In this document: piece by piece, positions 25,511-34,292 of the stretch
Layout of the letters: every line of letters starts with the position of its first letter
How positions within the stretch are numbered: the first letter of the stretch is position 1
Source: G963691885 sp963691885
Lineage (GTDB): Bacteria; Pseudomonadota; Alphaproteobacteria; UBA8366; Aestuariispiraceae
NCBI GenBank assembly: GCA_963691885.1
Contig: OY829843.1
Coordinates: 2,666,001-2,730,000, forward strand
Direction: 5' to 3'
DNA: 64,000 nucleotides
Notes under the pieces: generated by a model
Told to the model about the DNA's origin: nothing
What the model saw: the letters and a program-made list of their open reading frames with translations, nothing else
Databases searched by the model: none
Translations under genes and position numbers: made by a program

Positions 25511-25630
25511 TTGTTGCACTGCAACAATGTCCGGCCCGGGGCTCCCCGCCCAGTGCTGAAACGTCTCCCAGACGTGAAGCCTCCCTGTTCAACTTGCCGG
25601 TAGGGCTTAGCCTTACCGGCGGTTTTTTTT
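25511..25630 (+). ncRNA. Candidate small RNA with C-rich loops
   Basis: This 479-base gap between TerB and the response regulator has no convincing protein gene but shows RNA-like structure. A perfect 17-base palindrome (TTGTTGCA-C-TGCAACAA, 25511-25527) is followed by a C-rich stretch (CTCCCC), a 6-base stem ACGTCT/AGACGT with a CCC loop (25561-25575), a single-stranded-looking CCTCCC, and a strong terminator (25596-25630). C-rich loops matching Shine-Dalgarno sequences are a hallmark of alphaproteobacterial trans-acting sRNAs. The 5' end is not defined; 25511 is a placeholder, and the palindrome may instead be an operator. Alternatively this is the 3' UTR of TerB. Confidence 0.45.
25596..25630 (+). 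terminator. Strong Rho-independent terminator
   Basis: An 11-base stem (25596-25606 with 25610-25620, one G-T pair), a 3-base TTA loop, then GG and eight consecutive T. It is 280 bases past the TerB stop, too far to be an ordinary terminator of that gene, which is part of the case for a separate small RNA. Confidence 0.88.
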
Positions 25631-25794
25631 CAAGGGATTCAGGGGCTTAGTATATTTGCTGATTTTGGGTGACTAAGGCGAAATCATTTTCGCTCACTCT
25701 GCTGAATAGCGTTGCCAATGTCCAAGCCTGTCGGTTTGGTCAAACGGTCCCGTATGTTCGAGAGTGTATCAAACAGACAGAAAGGTCTGATTGG

Positions 25795-26193
25795 GTGGGA
25801 CATGCACATCGAAGAGGCAAAGTTCTCATTGTAGAGGACAATGCGTCTAATCGCAGTTTTATGACAGAAATCTGTGGCGCGTTCGGGTGGAACTGCGACG
25901 CGGTGGATGGCGGGATCGCCTGTGTTGACGCGGTATCTCGTGAAACCGAGACCTATGAGGTCATCCTGATGGATATCCATATGCCCGATATGAGTGGTAT
26001 CGAAGCAGCCACCAAGATCCGTGAGATGCAAAAGGACCCGTCCCGCAAATTACCCATCATTGCCGTGAGTTCAGATCAAAGTTCCGAGATGATCAATGCC
26101 TGTCGTGATGTCGGTATGGATGACTTTCTGGCGAAACCAATCAACATCCATGAGTTGCGAGAGCGGGTAGAACGTTTTCTGCCCAAGTGCTGA
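25795..26193 (+). CDS. Single-domain response regulator (receiver only)
   Basis: A 132-residue CheY-like receiver: KVLIVEDN with acidic pair E14/D15, phosphoacceptor D60 in LMDIHMPDMSG, S92/S93 switch position and K114 in LAKPI. There is no output domain. The frame stays open back to a GTG at 25669, but GTG 25795 has AGAAAGG nine bases upstream and gives the normal receiver length, so it is preferred; the longer form would add 42 unconserved residues. No histidine kinase is adjacent. The sequence is nearest in style to receivers of hybrid kinases, so a phosphorelay role is possible. Confidence 0.85.
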   Translation: MGHAHRRGKVLIVEDNASNRSFMTEICGAFGWNCDAVDGGIACVDAVSRETETYEVILMDIHMPDMSGIEAATKIREMQKDPSRKLPIIAVSSDQSSEMINACRDVGMDDFLAKPINIHELRERVERFLPKC

Positions 26194-26275
26194 TCAGCCG
26201 ATTCCTTCTGCTGGCCTTGAAGCCTGAAAATCTGCACAATACATTCAAGATGCAGAATAGGTTGGGAGGAACAGT

Positions 26276-27139
26276 ATGTCGGTCATTGTAGAAACTGTCT
26301 TTGACGAGAGTACAAATACGGCGAGCCATCTGGCTTGGGACAGCGATACAAGAAAAGCAATGATCCTGGATTCGGTGCTGGATTTTGATCACAAGTCCGG
26401 GCGGACCTCCTGCGAGAGTGCTGATCATCTGCTCCAGCTGGTTCGGAAACATGACCTGACGGTGGAGTGGATTCTGGAAACCCACGCCCATGCAGATCAT
26501 TTGACGGCTGCCCCCTATCTCAAATCAAAACTGGATGGTGCCCGAACGGCGATTGGATCGCGCATTTGCGAAGTCCAGCATGCCTTTGAAGACGTGTTCA
26601 ATCTTGGCGCTGAATTCAGGACCAATGGCGATCAGTTCGATCATCTGTTTGAAGATGGGGAGCGGTTTATGCTGGGTTCAGTGAGCTGTGAGGTCATGAA
26701 TACGCCTGGGCACACACCGGCCTGCACGACCTATGTCGTGGGGGACGCTGCCTTTGTTGGTGACACCCTTTTTATGCCAGATTTCGGAACGGCCCGTTGC
26801 GACTTTCCCGGCGGGGACGCCAGAGAGCTCTATCAGTCAATACATCGAATTCTGAGCCTGCCGGATGAAACCCGTCTTTTCCTGTGTCATGACTATGCAC
26901 CGGGTGGGCGTGAGTTTGCCTGGGAAACCACGGTTGCCCGACAAAAGGCCGATAACATCCATATTGGCGGGGGGACCACCGAGGACGCGTTCGTCGAGAT
27001 GAGGGAAACCCGGGACAAGACACTTTCGATGCCGGCCCTGATAATCCCATCAGTACAGGTCAATATTCGAGCCGGTGATTTCCCGTCCCCCGAAGGGAAC
27101 GGGATATCGTATCTGAAAGTTCCGCTAAACGCGCTGTAA
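26276..27139 (+). CDS. Metallo-beta-lactamase-fold hydrolase, persulfide dioxygenase-like
   Basis: A 287-residue protein with the MBL metal motif THAHADH (H70, H72, D74, H75), H146 in NTPGHTPAC and D163 in FVGDTLF, plus the GTARCDFPGGDARELY segment typical of persulfide dioxygenases of the ETHE1/Blh group. These non-haem iron enzymes oxidise glutathione persulfide to sulfite and glutathione. GGGAGGAAC precedes the ATG. There is no rhodanese domain or adjacent sulfide:quinone reductase. Converges on msrP with a 20-base gap. Glyoxalase II-like activity is the main alternative. Confidence 0.85.
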   Translation: MSVIVETVFDESTNTASHLAWDSDTRKAMILDSVLDFDHKSGRTSCESADHLLQLVRKHDLTVEWILETHAHADHLTAAPYLKSKLDGARTAIGSRICEVQHAFEDVFNLGAEFRTNGDQFDHLFEDGERFMLGSVSCEVMNTPGHTPACTTYVVGDAAFVGDTLFMPDFGTARCDFPGGDARELYQSIHRILSLPDETRLFLCHDYAPGGREFAWETTVARQKADNIHIGGGTTEDAFVEMRETRDKTLSMPALIIPSVQVNIRAGDFPSPEGNGISYLKVPLNAL

Positions 27140-27159
27140 CGCGCCCTGGTCCGTAAGAC

Positions 27160-28131
27160 CTACATAAAGAGGCGTTCGTTCCCGAGATCCTTATAAAGAT
27201 CTGCCACCTGTTCTGCGTAGCCGTTATACAGCAGTGTTGGAACGCGATCATTGGTTCCCAGGACACGCTCGGTTGCCTGGCTCCATCTTGGGTGGTCGAC
27301 TTCCGGGTTCACATTTGCCCAGAAACCATATTCCTGTCCCTGGACTTCTTCCCAGAAGCTTACAGGCCGTTTATCGGTGAAGGTGATGCGCACCAGTGAT
27401 TTGATGCATTTGAACCCGTATTTCCAGGGCGCAACCAAACGCAGCGGCGCGCCGCCCTGTTTCGGCATTGGTTTCCCGTAAAGGCCTGTACCAATGAAGG
27501 CGAGCTCATTCATCGCTTCTTCAATCGTCAGACCTTCGGTATAGGGCCATGGATACCATGCAGCCCGCAGACCGGGCATGGTCTCGGGATTGGCGGCGGT
27601 TTCCATCACCACGTATTTGGCACCACTCAACGGTTTGGCGTATTTGACCAGCTCTGACATCTGAAAGCCCGACCAGGGAACTGTCATGGACCAGGCCTCG
27701 ACACAGCGATGGCGATAGACACGTTCTTCAATCGGCATGGCACGGATCAGGGTGTCGAAATCAACAACACGCTCTTCTTCGACCATCCCGTCGATCTTCA
27801 CCTGCCAGGGGCGCAGTTCCATTTTCTGGGCAAGTTTGTAGATCCCTTTATGCGTCCCGAACTCGTAAAAGTTATTATATGTCAGGGCGTCTTCTTCCTC
27901 GGTAAGAGGGCGGTCGATCGTGAATTTTGTGTTGCGTTCCGCAGGATAAAGGTCAGCGGTCGGATCAACCCATCTGGCTTCAGCCTTTGCAAAGCGTGTC
28001 AGTCCGGCACCCGCCATCAGGATCGACCCTGCGGCGATCATTTTGCCGAGCTCGCGCCGGTTCATATAGGTTGATTCCGGTGTTACTGCATTCTCGGACA
28101 AAACCCAGCTCGGTTTGTTCTTAATTAGCAT
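27160..28131 (-). CDS. msrP: Protein-methionine-sulfoxide reductase catalytic subunit MsrP
   Basis: A periplasmic molybdoenzyme (formerly YedY) that repairs both methionine sulfoxide epimers in envelope proteins. The 323-residue precursor has a twin-arginine signal (MNRRELGKMI at residues 23-32, hydrophobic core, ending near FAKAEA) and the molybdenum-ligating cysteine C143 in YRHRCVEAWSMTVPW. The C-terminal SUOX-like fold and length agree with the family. In most genomes the haem membrane partner msrQ lies directly beside msrP; here the next gene downstream is convergent and the one upstream is Dps, so msrQ must be elsewhere or absent. Molybdopterin genes occur at 39-41 kb. Confidence 0.95.
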   Translation of the reverse strand: MLIKNKPSWVLSENAVTPESTYMNRRELGKMIAAGSILMAGAGLTRFAKAEARWVDPTADLYPAERNTKFTIDRPLTEEEDALTYNNFYEFGTHKGIYKLAQKMELRPWQVKIDGMVEEERVVDFDTLIRAMPIEERVYRHRCVEAWSMTVPWSGFQMSELVKYAKPLSGAKYVVMETAANPETMPGLRAAWYPWPYTEGLTIEEAMNELAFIGTGLYGKPMPKQGGAPLRLVAPWKYGFKCIKSLVRITFTDKRPVSFWEEVQGQEYGFWANVNPEVDHPRWSQATERVLGTNDRVPTLLYNGYAEQVADLYKDLGNERLFM

Positions 28132-28264
28132 AAAACACGCCTTTCCTATCCTCTGATATTAGTTCTTTCCCCCATACTACACATGATACGCCGGAAAACA
28201 GCGCGACAATTAGGCTTTCACGGGCATTTGAATGAACGCGAGCGTGAAGATCCGTCCGGACGGT

Positions 28265-28732
28265 TCAGCCAAGCAGGCTGCGCAGCATCCAGGCATTTTT
28301 TTCATGCAGATGCATGCGTTGGGTTAAAAGGTCAGCCGTTGGCTCGTCGTTTGCGGCCTCCGCTGCAGGAAAGACAGAGCGCGCGGTGCGGGCAATGGTT
28401 TCCTGACCTTCGACCAGCTGACGGATCATGTCTTCGGCTGATGGCGTGCCTTCGGCCTCCTTCACCTCGGTCAGTTTGGCAAACGCGGCATAGCTGCCGG
28501 GGGCCGGCTCGCCAAGGGCGCGGATCCGTTCGGCAATCTCGTCTACTGCGGTTGCCATTTCCGTATACTGGGTTTCGAACATCAGATGGAGCGTGTTGAA
28601 CATCGGCCCCGTGACGTTCCAGTGAAAGTTGTGGGTCTTGAGATAAAGCGTATAGGTGTCTGCCAGCAATCTGGACAGGCCTGCTGCAATCTCTTTGCGA
28701 TCCTCACTGGAGATACCGATATTGGGTTCCAT
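28265..28732 (-). CDS. dps: Dps family DNA-binding/ferritin-like protein
   Basis: A 155-residue four-helix ferritin-like protein with the Dps ferroxidase pattern: TYTLYLKTHNFHWNVTGPMF near residue 27 followed by FETQYTEMATAVDEIAERIR. Dodecameric Dps shells oxidise and store Fe(II), detoxify hydrogen peroxide and in some species coat DNA. The short N-terminus has no Lys-rich DNA-binding tail, suggesting mainly an iron/peroxide role. It lies near msrP in a set of oxidative-stress genes. No clear OxyR- or Fur-like site stands out upstream. Confidence 0.92.
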   Translation of the reverse strand: MEPNIGISSEDRKEIAAGLSRLLADTYTLYLKTHNFHWNVTGPMFNTLHLMFETQYTEMATAVDEIAERIRALGEPAPGSYAAFAKLTEVKEAEGTPSAEDMIRQLVEGQETIARTARSVFPAAEAANDEPTADLLTQRMHLHEKNAWMLRSLLG

Positions 28733-28800
28733 CTGAAAACTCCTTCATAGATACACGACTGCCTTCAAGATAGGGCAGCTACCGCTCTCTTAAAGAAACG

Positions 28801-29607
28801 CTAGACCAGCTTCAGGGTAACGTTGCCAAGCTGCCCGAAATCGGCAATGACCTCGTCCCCGATCGCCGTTGAGAAGACCGGGGTTGTCAGGCCGGTGCTA
28901 ACCCAATCACCTGCTTTCAACCCGATCCCGCGGTTCGACAGATGCGTCGCAAGCCATGCCAGTACCATAACCGGGCTGCCCATGACATTTGCGGCGGATC
29001 CTTCGGCGCGATGGGTGCCATTCACCTGAACCCGAACGGTGTGGGAAGACAAATCAACCGATGCAAGATCCTTTGTTCCCTTGCCATAAACGAAAGCGTG
29101 GTTTGCCCCGCCATCGGCGATTACCCAGTTGATGGCTTCAGAGGCTGGCGGCAAAAGGCGCTTGTTGACGATCTCGACCGCCGGGTGGACGCTCTCAATC
29201 GCCCTTGATACTTCGTCCATACCATAGGCCGCACCGCGCGGTGGGAGATCGGTTCCCAGGCGAAACGCAAACTCCGCCTCTGTGACGCGCAATGCATCCG
29301 TCGGCGACGGGACATCGCAGGGGCTTTCCGAGCAGAGATCTTCAAAGATAGGGCCGACAAAGGGTTCCTTGGCACCAAGGGCAAGTTGCGCGGCAGGGTT
29401 GGTCGCCCCGACCTTCCAACCGACGACCTTCTTACCCACGGCTTCAATCATCGCCATCTGCAGCTCGTAGGCCTGATCGGTATTCCCCGGTTCAGGCCGC
29501 AGCGGCTCGTGAATCTTGGTATCCGACAGACGGGCATCCGCAAGTTTCTGCGCGGTCTCGGTCCAGTCTATTGCCGGTACTTCTGCTTCGGGATCATGCT
29601 CGCTCAT
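28801..29607 (-). CDS. 2-keto-4-pentenoate hydratase family protein
   Basis: A 268-residue enzyme of the fumarylacetoacetase-like/MhpD superfamily. The metal-site motif EAEFAFRLGTDLP sits near residue 109, with VVGWKVGATNPAAQ before it and the GSPVMVLAWLA and AGDWVSTGLTTP segments typical of the hydratases. Such enzymes add water to 2-hydroxypenta-2,4-dienoate in meta-cleavage pathways, or decarboxylate 4-oxalocrotonate. No other ring-cleavage gene is near, so the substrate is uncertain. It follows the aminotransferase gene by 6 bases on the same strand, so they are co-transcribed. Confidence 0.85.
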   Translation of the reverse strand: MSEHDPEAEVPAIDWTETAQKLADARLSDTKIHEPLRPEPGNTDQAYELQMAMIEAVGKKVVGWKVGATNPAAQLALGAKEPFVGPIFEDLCSESPCDVPSPTDALRVTEAEFAFRLGTDLPPRGAAYGMDEVSRAIESVHPAVEIVNKRLLPPASEAINWVIADGGANHAFVYGKGTKDLASVDLSSHTVRVQVNGTHRAEGSAANVMGSPVMVLAWLATHLSNRGIGLKAGDWVSTGLTTPVFSTAIGDEVIADFGQLGNVTLKLV

Positions 29608-29613
29608 GGGCCG

Positions 29614-30816
29614 TTAACTCAAATCACCGCAAGCCGCCTGAATCCGGGTGCAGGCATCTTCCAGAAGCTCTGTCGATGTTGCGTAAGAGATCCGGAAATG
29701 CGGGGAAAGACCGAAAGCCTCGCCATGGACGGTGGCAACCCCTTTGTCTTCCAGCAAGTAGGTTACGAAGTCCTCATCATTGGAGATGGTCTTGCCGGAC
29801 GGTGTCGTCTTGCCGATCAATCCCTGGATAGAGGGATAGACGTAGAATGCCCCTTCCGGGGTCAGGCAATCGATCCCGTTGGCCTGGTTCAACATACCGA
29901 CAACCAGGTCACGGCGTTCCTTGAACACCTTATTGTTTCGCTCGATAAAGGAATGATCACCGCGCAGCGCATCGACACTGGCCCATTGGCTGATGGTCGA
30001 GGTCGAGGTTGTCGACTGGGACTGCAGCTTGTTCATCGCCTTGATCAGGTCCTTGTCGCCGGCGGCATAGCCGACGCGCCATCCCGTCATGCAATAAGCC
30101 TTGGACAGCCCGTTCATGGTCAGTGTTCGTTCATAAAGGGCTGGCTCTACCTGCGCGATGGTTGCGAATTTGAAACCGTCATAGAGGATGAATTCATACA
30201 TATCATCCGTCATGATCCAGACATGGGGATGTTTCAGGAGAACATCGGCAAGCGCGCGAAGGTCATCATGGGTATAGGCCGCCCCCGTCGGGTTGGATGG
30301 CGAGTTCAGCATCAGCCATTTTGTCTTGGGCGTGATCGCGGCTTCCAGTTGTTCGGCGGTCAGCTTGAAACCGTTTGCCTGGCTGCAGTTCACCAGAACC
30401 GGCTTGCCCTCGCACAGCATGGTGATGTCCAGATAGCTGACCCAGTAAGGGGCCGGTATAATCACCTCGTCGCCCGGGTTCACAGAGGCCATCATGGCGT
30501 TATAGATCGACTGCTTCGCACCGCAGGCAACCTGGACCTGATCGGGTGTGTAGGTCAGGTCGTTGTCGCGCGCAAATTTTTCGCAAACGGCTTCGCGCAA
30601 TTCGGGGATCCCGGCAGGGGGGGCGTATTTTGTTTTGCCGTCAGCCAGTGCCTTATTCGCGGCTGCCTTGATGTGATCGGGCGTATCGAAATCAGGTTCG
30701 CCTGCACCAAGACCGATGACGTCTTTGCCAGCGGCTTTGAGCTCGCCCGCCTTGGTCGATACAGCAACAGTGGCAGATGGTTTGATCAGGTTCAGACGGT
30801 CCGCAAGAAAGGCCAT
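29614..30816 (-). CDS. aspC: Class I aspartate aminotransferase
   Basis: A cytosolic PLP enzyme of 400 residues interconverting aspartate/oxaloacetate and glutamate/2-oxoglutarate; alphaproteobacterial members often accept prephenate as well. Visible: LGAGEPDFDTPDHIK near residue 38, the NSPSNPTG cofactor motif, and the PLP-lysine in GLSKAYCMTGWRVGYA. The ATG at 30816 has GGAG about 9 bases upstream and is preferred to the one six codons earlier. It is first in a pair with the pentenoate hydratase-like gene and divergent from uvrB across a 334-base gap. Confidence 0.93.
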   Translation of the reverse strand: MAFLADRLNLIKPSATVAVSTKAGELKAAGKDVIGLGAGEPDFDTPDHIKAAANKALADGKTKYAPPAGIPELREAVCEKFARDNDLTYTPDQVQVACGAKQSIYNAMMASVNPGDEVIIPAPYWVSYLDITMLCEGKPVLVNCSQANGFKLTAEQLEAAITPKTKWLMLNSPSNPTGAAYTHDDLRALADVLLKHPHVWIMTDDMYEFILYDGFKFATIAQVEPALYERTLTMNGLSKAYCMTGWRVGYAAGDKDLIKAMNKLQSQSTTSTSTISQWASVDALRGDHSFIERNNKVFKERRDLVVGMLNQANGIDCLTPEGAFYVYPSIQGLIGKTTPSGKTISNDEDFVTYLLEDKGVATVHGEAFGLSPHFRISYATSTELLEDACTRIQAACGDLS

Positions 30817-31150
30817 AATACTGCACTCCGGCATAAATGGTGTGAACGGGTTGTTATGCAGTCCTTATGACACGTCGCCAGACCACAAAAAACCCAAATA
30901 CTCTAAAATTGAGCGTCAGAACGGGTAAAATCGACGGTTTTTCCGCTGGCGTTCGCGAAATGCTACTCTGCGCCGGGTGTCTGATCAATTCGCTTTCGCG
31001 ATGTTTGTGACTGGACATTCCACTACCCTGGGCCAATCTCTTGACGGTATGATCGGAAATCCCATCGTAAGGCCTGCTTGATCGCTGACGGGTGTGGCGG
31101 CTTTGCTCTTGAGACAGTTCCAGGAAAATCCGCAGAAAACAGGCGCAGAC
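30817..31150. other. 334-base divergent region between aspC and uvrB
   Basis: It must contain both promoters. I find no alphaproteobacterial SOS box (GAAC-N7-GTTC) here, although uvrB is SOS-controlled in many bacteria. No convincing gene or strong palindrome is visible. Confidence 0.5.
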
Positions 31151-33433
31151 ATGGCATCAGGTAACAGTGTAAAGAATAAAAAACCCGCCTCCAAGAAAGC
31201 GGCAAATTCGGCAAAACCCGGCACCGACTCACCTGAAAAAATAGCGCTCGCTGCCCATCCGCTTGCCAAAGGGGACCTGCCACAGCCCCGTCATTATGAA
31301 CGTCCCCTGACAGAAGGTGGCAGGAGATTTGAGATCGCTTCCGATTTTGAACCCTCGGGCGACCAACCAGAAGCCATCACCGCCCTGGTGGAGGCAATAA
31401 ATGAGGGCGACCGGGATCAGGTCCTGCTGGGGGTTACGGGATCGGGTAAGACATTCACGGTCGCCCATACAATTCAGACCGTACAGCGCCCGGCCCTTAT
31501 CCTGGCCCCGAACAAGACACTGGCGGCACAGCTTTATGCGGAGATGAAAAGTTTCTTCCCGAACAATGCTGTCGAATATTTTGTCTCTTATTATGATTAC
31601 TATCAGCCAGAGGCCTATGTTCCACGATCCGACACTTATGTTGAAAAGGAATCTTCGCGGAACGAGCAGATTGACCGGATGCGCCATGCCGCAACCCGCG
31701 CCCTGCTGGAACGTGACGACGTCATCATCGTGGCTTCCGTTTCCTGTATCTATGGTATCGGGTCGGTGGAATCCTACAGCGCCATGGTCGCCGGTGTGGA
31801 GGTTGGCCAGCGGCTGGACATGCGCGATCTGACCCGCCGTCTGGTTGAGCTGCAATACAGACGCAACGACAACAATTTTCAGCGCGGGACCTTCCGGGTT
31901 CGGGGGGACAATTTTGAGATCTTCCCCGTCCATCAGGAAGATCGTGCCTGGCGGTTGAGTTTCTTCGGGGATGAGGTGGAAGGAATTGCTGAATTTGACC
32001 CATTGACCGGCGAGAAGACAGGCATGCTGGAACAGGTCCGTATTTACGCCAATTCCCACTATGTGACGCCGCGCCCGACACTCAATCAGGCGATCAAACA
32101 TATCAAGGAAGAGCTGAAAGTTCAGCTCGATGTCTTTAACAAGGCCGGGCGCCTTTTGGAGGCGCAGCGGCTGGAACAGCGGACGACCTTCGATATTGAA
32201 ATGATGGAGGCGACCGGCGCCTGCAACGGGATTGAGAATTATTCACGCTATTTGACCGGTCGAAATCCGGGGGAACCCCCGCCGACCCTGTTTGAATATC
32301 TGCCCGACAACGCCCTGCTCTTTGTGGATGAAAGCCATGTGACGGTGCCGCAGATCGGCGGGATGTTCCGGGGGGACTACGCGCGGAAATCGACACTGGC
32401 TGAATATGGTTTTCGCCTTCCCAGCTGTGTGGATAACCGCCCGTTGCGGTTTGAAGAGTGGGAGGCGATGCGCCCACAGTCGACTTTTGTGTCCGCCACG
32501 CCCGGCCCGTGGGAGCTGGAACGGACCGCCGGTGTCATCGTCGAACAGGTCGTCCGACCAACAGGCTTGATAGACCCGGTCTGTATTGTGCGTCCGATTG
32601 AAAATCAGGTTGATGACCTGTTGGCTGAATGCCGCATTTGTGCAGAAAACGCGCAGCGGGTTCTGGTGACAACGCTGACCAAGCGCATGGCCGAAGACCT
32701 GACAGATTTCATGACCGAGGCCGGGTTGCGGGTGCGCTATCTACACAGCGATGTCGACACGCTGGAACGGATCGAAATCATCCGGGACCTGCGTCTTGGC
32801 GCCTTTGACATTCTGATCGGGATCAACCTGTTGCGCGAGGGGCTGGACATTCCGGAATGCGGATTGGTGGCCATTCTTGACGCTGATAAGGAGGGCTTTT
32901 TGCGGTCACGGACCTCTCTGGTTCAGACGATTGGCCGGGCTGCGCGCAATGTGGACGGCCGGGTGATCCTGTATGCAGATACGATGACAGACTCACTGAC
33001 CTATGCGCTGGATGAGACCAATCGACGCCGCCAAAAACAGCAAGCCTATAATGACGCCCATGGCATCACCCCTGAATCCGTCAAAAAAGGTATTTCGGAT
33101 ATTCTGGATTCGGTCTTTGAGCGCGGCGACCGCGTCACGGTTGACACCGGTGATGAGGAGACCGGCAATCTTGTTGGTGTCGATCTGAAAACCTATCTTG
33201 CCGAGCTTGAAAACCGGATGCGGGCGGCGGCGGCCGACCTGGAGTTTGAAACCGCGGCCCGGTTCCGGGACGAGTTGAAACGCCTCGAAGCCTATGATCT
33301 GGAAATGCCAGCCCATGCAGCACCCCTTAATGCAGAGATCAGCCAACAGGTAGCCGATGGTGTTGGGGCATCCAAAGCACGCAAGGCGTCCAAGCCGAAA
33401 TCCCGTGGCCGGCGTCGAGGGCGCGGCCGATGA
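31151..33433 (+). CDS. uvrB: Excinuclease ABC subunit B
   Basis: The damage-verification helicase of nucleotide excision repair. The 760-residue protein has Walker A GVTGSGKTFT, the beta-hairpin region YYDYYQPEAYVP, the LFVDESHVT DEAD-type box, motif VI QTIGRAARN, and a C-terminal UVR domain (ENRMRAAAADLEFETAARFRDELK) that contacts UvrC. A Lys-rich N-terminal extension of about 35 residues and a basic tail are additions to the E. coli form. The frame opens at a GTG at 31094 but the ATG at 31151 looks better. The last codons overlap the pteridine reductase-like gene by four bases (ATGA). Confidence 0.97.
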   Translation: MASGNSVKNKKPASKKAANSAKPGTDSPEKIALAAHPLAKGDLPQPRHYERPLTEGGRRFEIASDFEPSGDQPEAITALVEAINEGDRDQVLLGVTGSGKTFTVAHTIQTVQRPALILAPNKTLAAQLYAEMKSFFPNNAVEYFVSYYDYYQPEAYVPRSDTYVEKESSRNEQIDRMRHAATRALLERDDVIIVASVSCIYGIGSVESYSAMVAGVEVGQRLDMRDLTRRLVELQYRRNDNNFQRGTFRVRGDNFEIFPVHQEDRAWRLSFFGDEVEGIAEFDPLTGEKTGMLEQVRIYANSHYVTPRPTLNQAIKHIKEELKVQLDVFNKAGRLLEAQRLEQRTTFDIEMMEATGACNGIENYSRYLTGRNPGEPPPTLFEYLPDNALLFVDESHVTVPQIGGMFRGDYARKSTLAEYGFRLPSCVDNRPLRFEEWEAMRPQSTFVSATPGPWELERTAGVIVEQVVRPTGLIDPVCIVRPIENQVDDLLAECRICAENAQRVLVTTLTKRMAEDLTDFMTEAGLRVRYLHSDVDTLERIEIIRDLRLGAFDILIGINLLREGLDIPECGLVAILDADKEGFLRSRTSLVQTIGRAARNVDGRVILYADTMTDSLTYALDETNRRRQKQQAYNDAHGITPESVKKGISDILDSVFERGDRVTVDTGDEETGNLVGVDLKTYLAELENRMRAAAADLEFETAARFRDELKRLEAYDLEMPAHAAPLNAEISQQVADGVGASKARKASKPKSRGRRRGRGR

Positions 33434-34248
33434 CAGATCACGAGGCATCAGGAACGGTCCCTCTTGCGCTGGTGACAGGGGCTGCGCGTCGGATTGGGCG
33501 GGCACTCGCCATTTCCCTTGCAGAAGCAGGCTTTGATATTGCCGTTCACTACGGTCGGTCAGAAGATGAAGCACGCGACACGGTGAGTGAGATCAGGCAA
33601 TTGGGCAGAAACGCCGAAGCCTTTCCCGCTGACCTGGAAAAGGTGGACGAGGCCGCACAACTGATGCAAGCGGTTCAGGACAAAATGGGGTCACCCTCTA
33701 TCCTGATTAATTCGGCGTCTCTCTATGAGTATGATACCGCTCAGACATTCACTCCGCTGGATTTCGATCGCCATATGGCCGTCAATGCGCGCTCACCCCT
33801 GCAGCTCATCCAGTTGATGATTGCCGGGTTGGAAGAAGGTGTGGAAGGGGCTGTCATTAACATCCTTGATCAAAAGCTGTTCAACGATAATCCGGACTTC
33901 TTTTCCTACACGATGAGTAAGCGGGTATTGCACGAAGCAACGATCATGATGGCCCGCAGTCCGGATGTGCCGTGCCGGATCAATGCGATTGCGCCGGGCC
34001 TGACCCTGATCAGCGGTGACCAGACGCAGGAGCATTTTGAGAAAGTCCATAAAATGACCCCGCTGAACCGGGGCGCAACACCAGAGGATCTGGCCCGCAC
34101 CGTCCTGTTTCTCATCAATTCGCCCGCCATTACCGGTGAGGTCATTTCTGTCGATTGTGGCATGCGTTTTGTGCCGGGGACCGGGGAAGTGATGTTTTTT
34201 GATACAAGCGGGCGTGATATGACAAGTAAAGGGAAAGGATCCGGGTAA
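33430..34248 (+). CDS. SDR-family pteridine reductase (PTR1/FolM-like)
   Basis: A 272-residue short-chain dehydrogenase. The cofactor loop is TGAARRIG (residues 16-23) and VHYGRSEDEA (39-48) resembles the NADPH-binding VHYxRS stretch of PTR1. The catalytic pattern is D147, Y160, K164 instead of the usual Ser-Tyr-Lys; Asp-N12-Tyr-N3-Lys is the spacing of Leishmania PTR1 (D181, Y194, K198). PTR1/FolM reduce dihydrobiopterin, dihydromonapterin or dihydrofolate. With folB 44 bases downstream, a role in tetrahydropterin or tetrahydrofolate formation is likely. The start overlaps the uvrB stop (ATGA). Confidence 0.85.
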   Translation: MTDHEASGTVPLALVTGAARRIGRALAISLAEAGFDIAVHYGRSEDEARDTVSEIRQLGRNAEAFPADLEKVDEAAQLMQAVQDKMGSPSILINSASLYEYDTAQTFTPLDFDRHMAVNARSPLQLIQLMIAGLEEGVEGAVINILDQKLFNDNPDFFSYTMSKRVLHEATIMMARSPDVPCRINAIAPGLTLISGDQTQEHFEKVHKMTPLNRGATPEDLARTVLFLINSPAITGEVISVDCGMRFVPGTGEVMFFDTSGRDMTSKGKGSG

Positions 34249-34292
34249 TCTCGGCCCTCACGCGCGGTATTTTGAGCAAGGGGACCGGTTAG

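Noticed and set aside
25369..25650. 93-codon frame between TerB and the response regulator
   Set aside because: It spans the terminator hairpin and T-tract at 25596-25630, which would be inside the coding region, and has no domain or good ribosome site.
29386..30870. 494-codon open frame on the plus strand
   Set aside because: It is antisense to the well-supported aminotransferase and pentenoate hydratase-like genes and reads as low-complexity, Gly/Arg-rich protein with no domain.
30817..31150. SOS (LexA) box upstream of uvrB
   Set aside because: GAAC and GTTC half-sites occur but never with the 7-base spacing of the alphaproteobacterial consensus.
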